Source: Lachnospiraceae bacterium UBA1066 (GTDB lineage Bacteria; Bacillota; Clostridia; Lachnospirales; Lachnospiraceae). From it: 5,630 nt of DNA. The translations under genes were made by a program, and so were the position numbers. Below are positions 5,540 through 5,630 of this stretch, piece after piece (positions within the stretch are counted from its first letter, which is position 1; the number at the start of each line of letters is the position of its first letter). Under the pieces are notes generated by a model. That model worked only from the letters and a program-made list of their open reading frames with translations. It did not search any database and was not told the origin of the DNA. The stretch lies in the NCBI GenBank assembly GCA_002316215.1, contig DCDB01000016.1, positions 1 to 5,630 on the forward strand, in the 5' to 3' direction.

Positions 5540-5630
5540 CAGGAAGGTATTGTAAGATACAGAAGAGTTTCAAAAGATACGAAAGAGCTTCAAAAGATAC
5601 AGAAGAGCTTCAAAAGATACGAAAGAGTTT
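5498..5630 (+). CDS. Possible short, repeat-containing reading frame, open at the right edge
   Basis: From the ATG at 5498 the frame stays open for 44 codons to the window end. It begins METYSDGPFRRFYLQEG and then enters the tandem-repeat region. Because the DNA unit is 20 bases, the peptide would repeat every 20 residues and be rich in Lys, Arg, Glu and Gln, with segments such as KELQKIQKSFKRY. Evidence for translation is weak: no Shine-Dalgarno precedes the ATG, and the only nearby promoter candidate would leave a leader of about seven bases. The repeat has no stop in any plus-strand frame, so openness there proves nothing. It may simply be non-coding repeat DNA. Confidence 0.2.
   Translation, partial: METYSDGPFRRFYLQEGIVRYRRVSKDTKELQKIQKSFKRYERV
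5556..5630 (+). repeat. 20-bp direct tandem repeat, at least 3.75 copies, cut by the window edge
   Basis: Units start at 5556, 5576, 5596 and 5616, the last with only 15 bases in view. Unit 1 is GATACAGAAGAGTTTCAAAA. Units 1 and 3 read ACAGAAG while units 2 and 4 read ACGAAAG at the same place, so the array is also a 40-bp higher-order repeat. A further T/C change occurs at unit position 13: T in units 1 and 4, C in units 2 and 3. There are no spacers between units. The array continues beyond the window, so its total length is unknown. Confidence 0.93.

Noticed and set aside
5556..5630. CRISPR array
   Set aside because: Units are directly adjacent with no unique spacers, and the 20-bp period is too short for a repeat-spacer unit.

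Overview
This window looks like chromosomal DNA from a Clostridia-type Firmicute, most probably Lachnospiraceae or a close relative. The evidence is a DapL-type lysine-pathway aminotransferase, a large REC/GGDEF/EAL/PAS/GGDEF protein of a kind common there, a clostridial-looking Y-family polymerase, AGGAGG-like ribosome binding sites, and GAAC-N4-GTTC operators of the Gram-positive LexA type. The genus cannot be read from the sequence. No phage, transposon, tRNA, rRNA or CRISPR array was seen.

Layout. Positions 1-1070 (+) hold dapL without its N-terminus, cut by the window edge. After an 18-base gap, positions 1089-3767 (+) encode an 892-residue cytoplasmic response regulator for cyclic di-GMP. 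Its EAL (phosphodiesterase) domain keeps the expected catalytic residues, while both GGDEF domains have lost the signature motif. Three bases after its stop lies the stop of a convergent minus-strand transcription unit. Read in its own direction, that unit runs from a SOS-type promoter (5409-5437) with two LexA-like boxes, through a 99-residue protein of unknown function (5363-5064), to a DinB/UmuC-type DNA polymerase (5048-3771). The two genes are 15 bases apart.

Right edge. Upstream of the SOS unit the DNA becomes AT-rich. It carries a possible rightward extended -10 promoter, a possible short reading frame open to the window end, a 12-bp imperfect stem-loop, and a 20-bp tandem repeat. The repeat has at least 3.75 copies, alternates between two variants, and continues past the window.

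How the genes work together. dapL and the signalling gene are probably co-transcribed, but no functional link is visible. The leftward pair forms a DNA-damage-response operon: LexA inactivation would release expression of the small protein and the error-prone polymerase together. The small protein is the best candidate here for something undescribed. It sits where Bacilli SOS operons place YolD-like proteins beside UvrX-type polymerases, but it shows no YolD signature that I can recognise.
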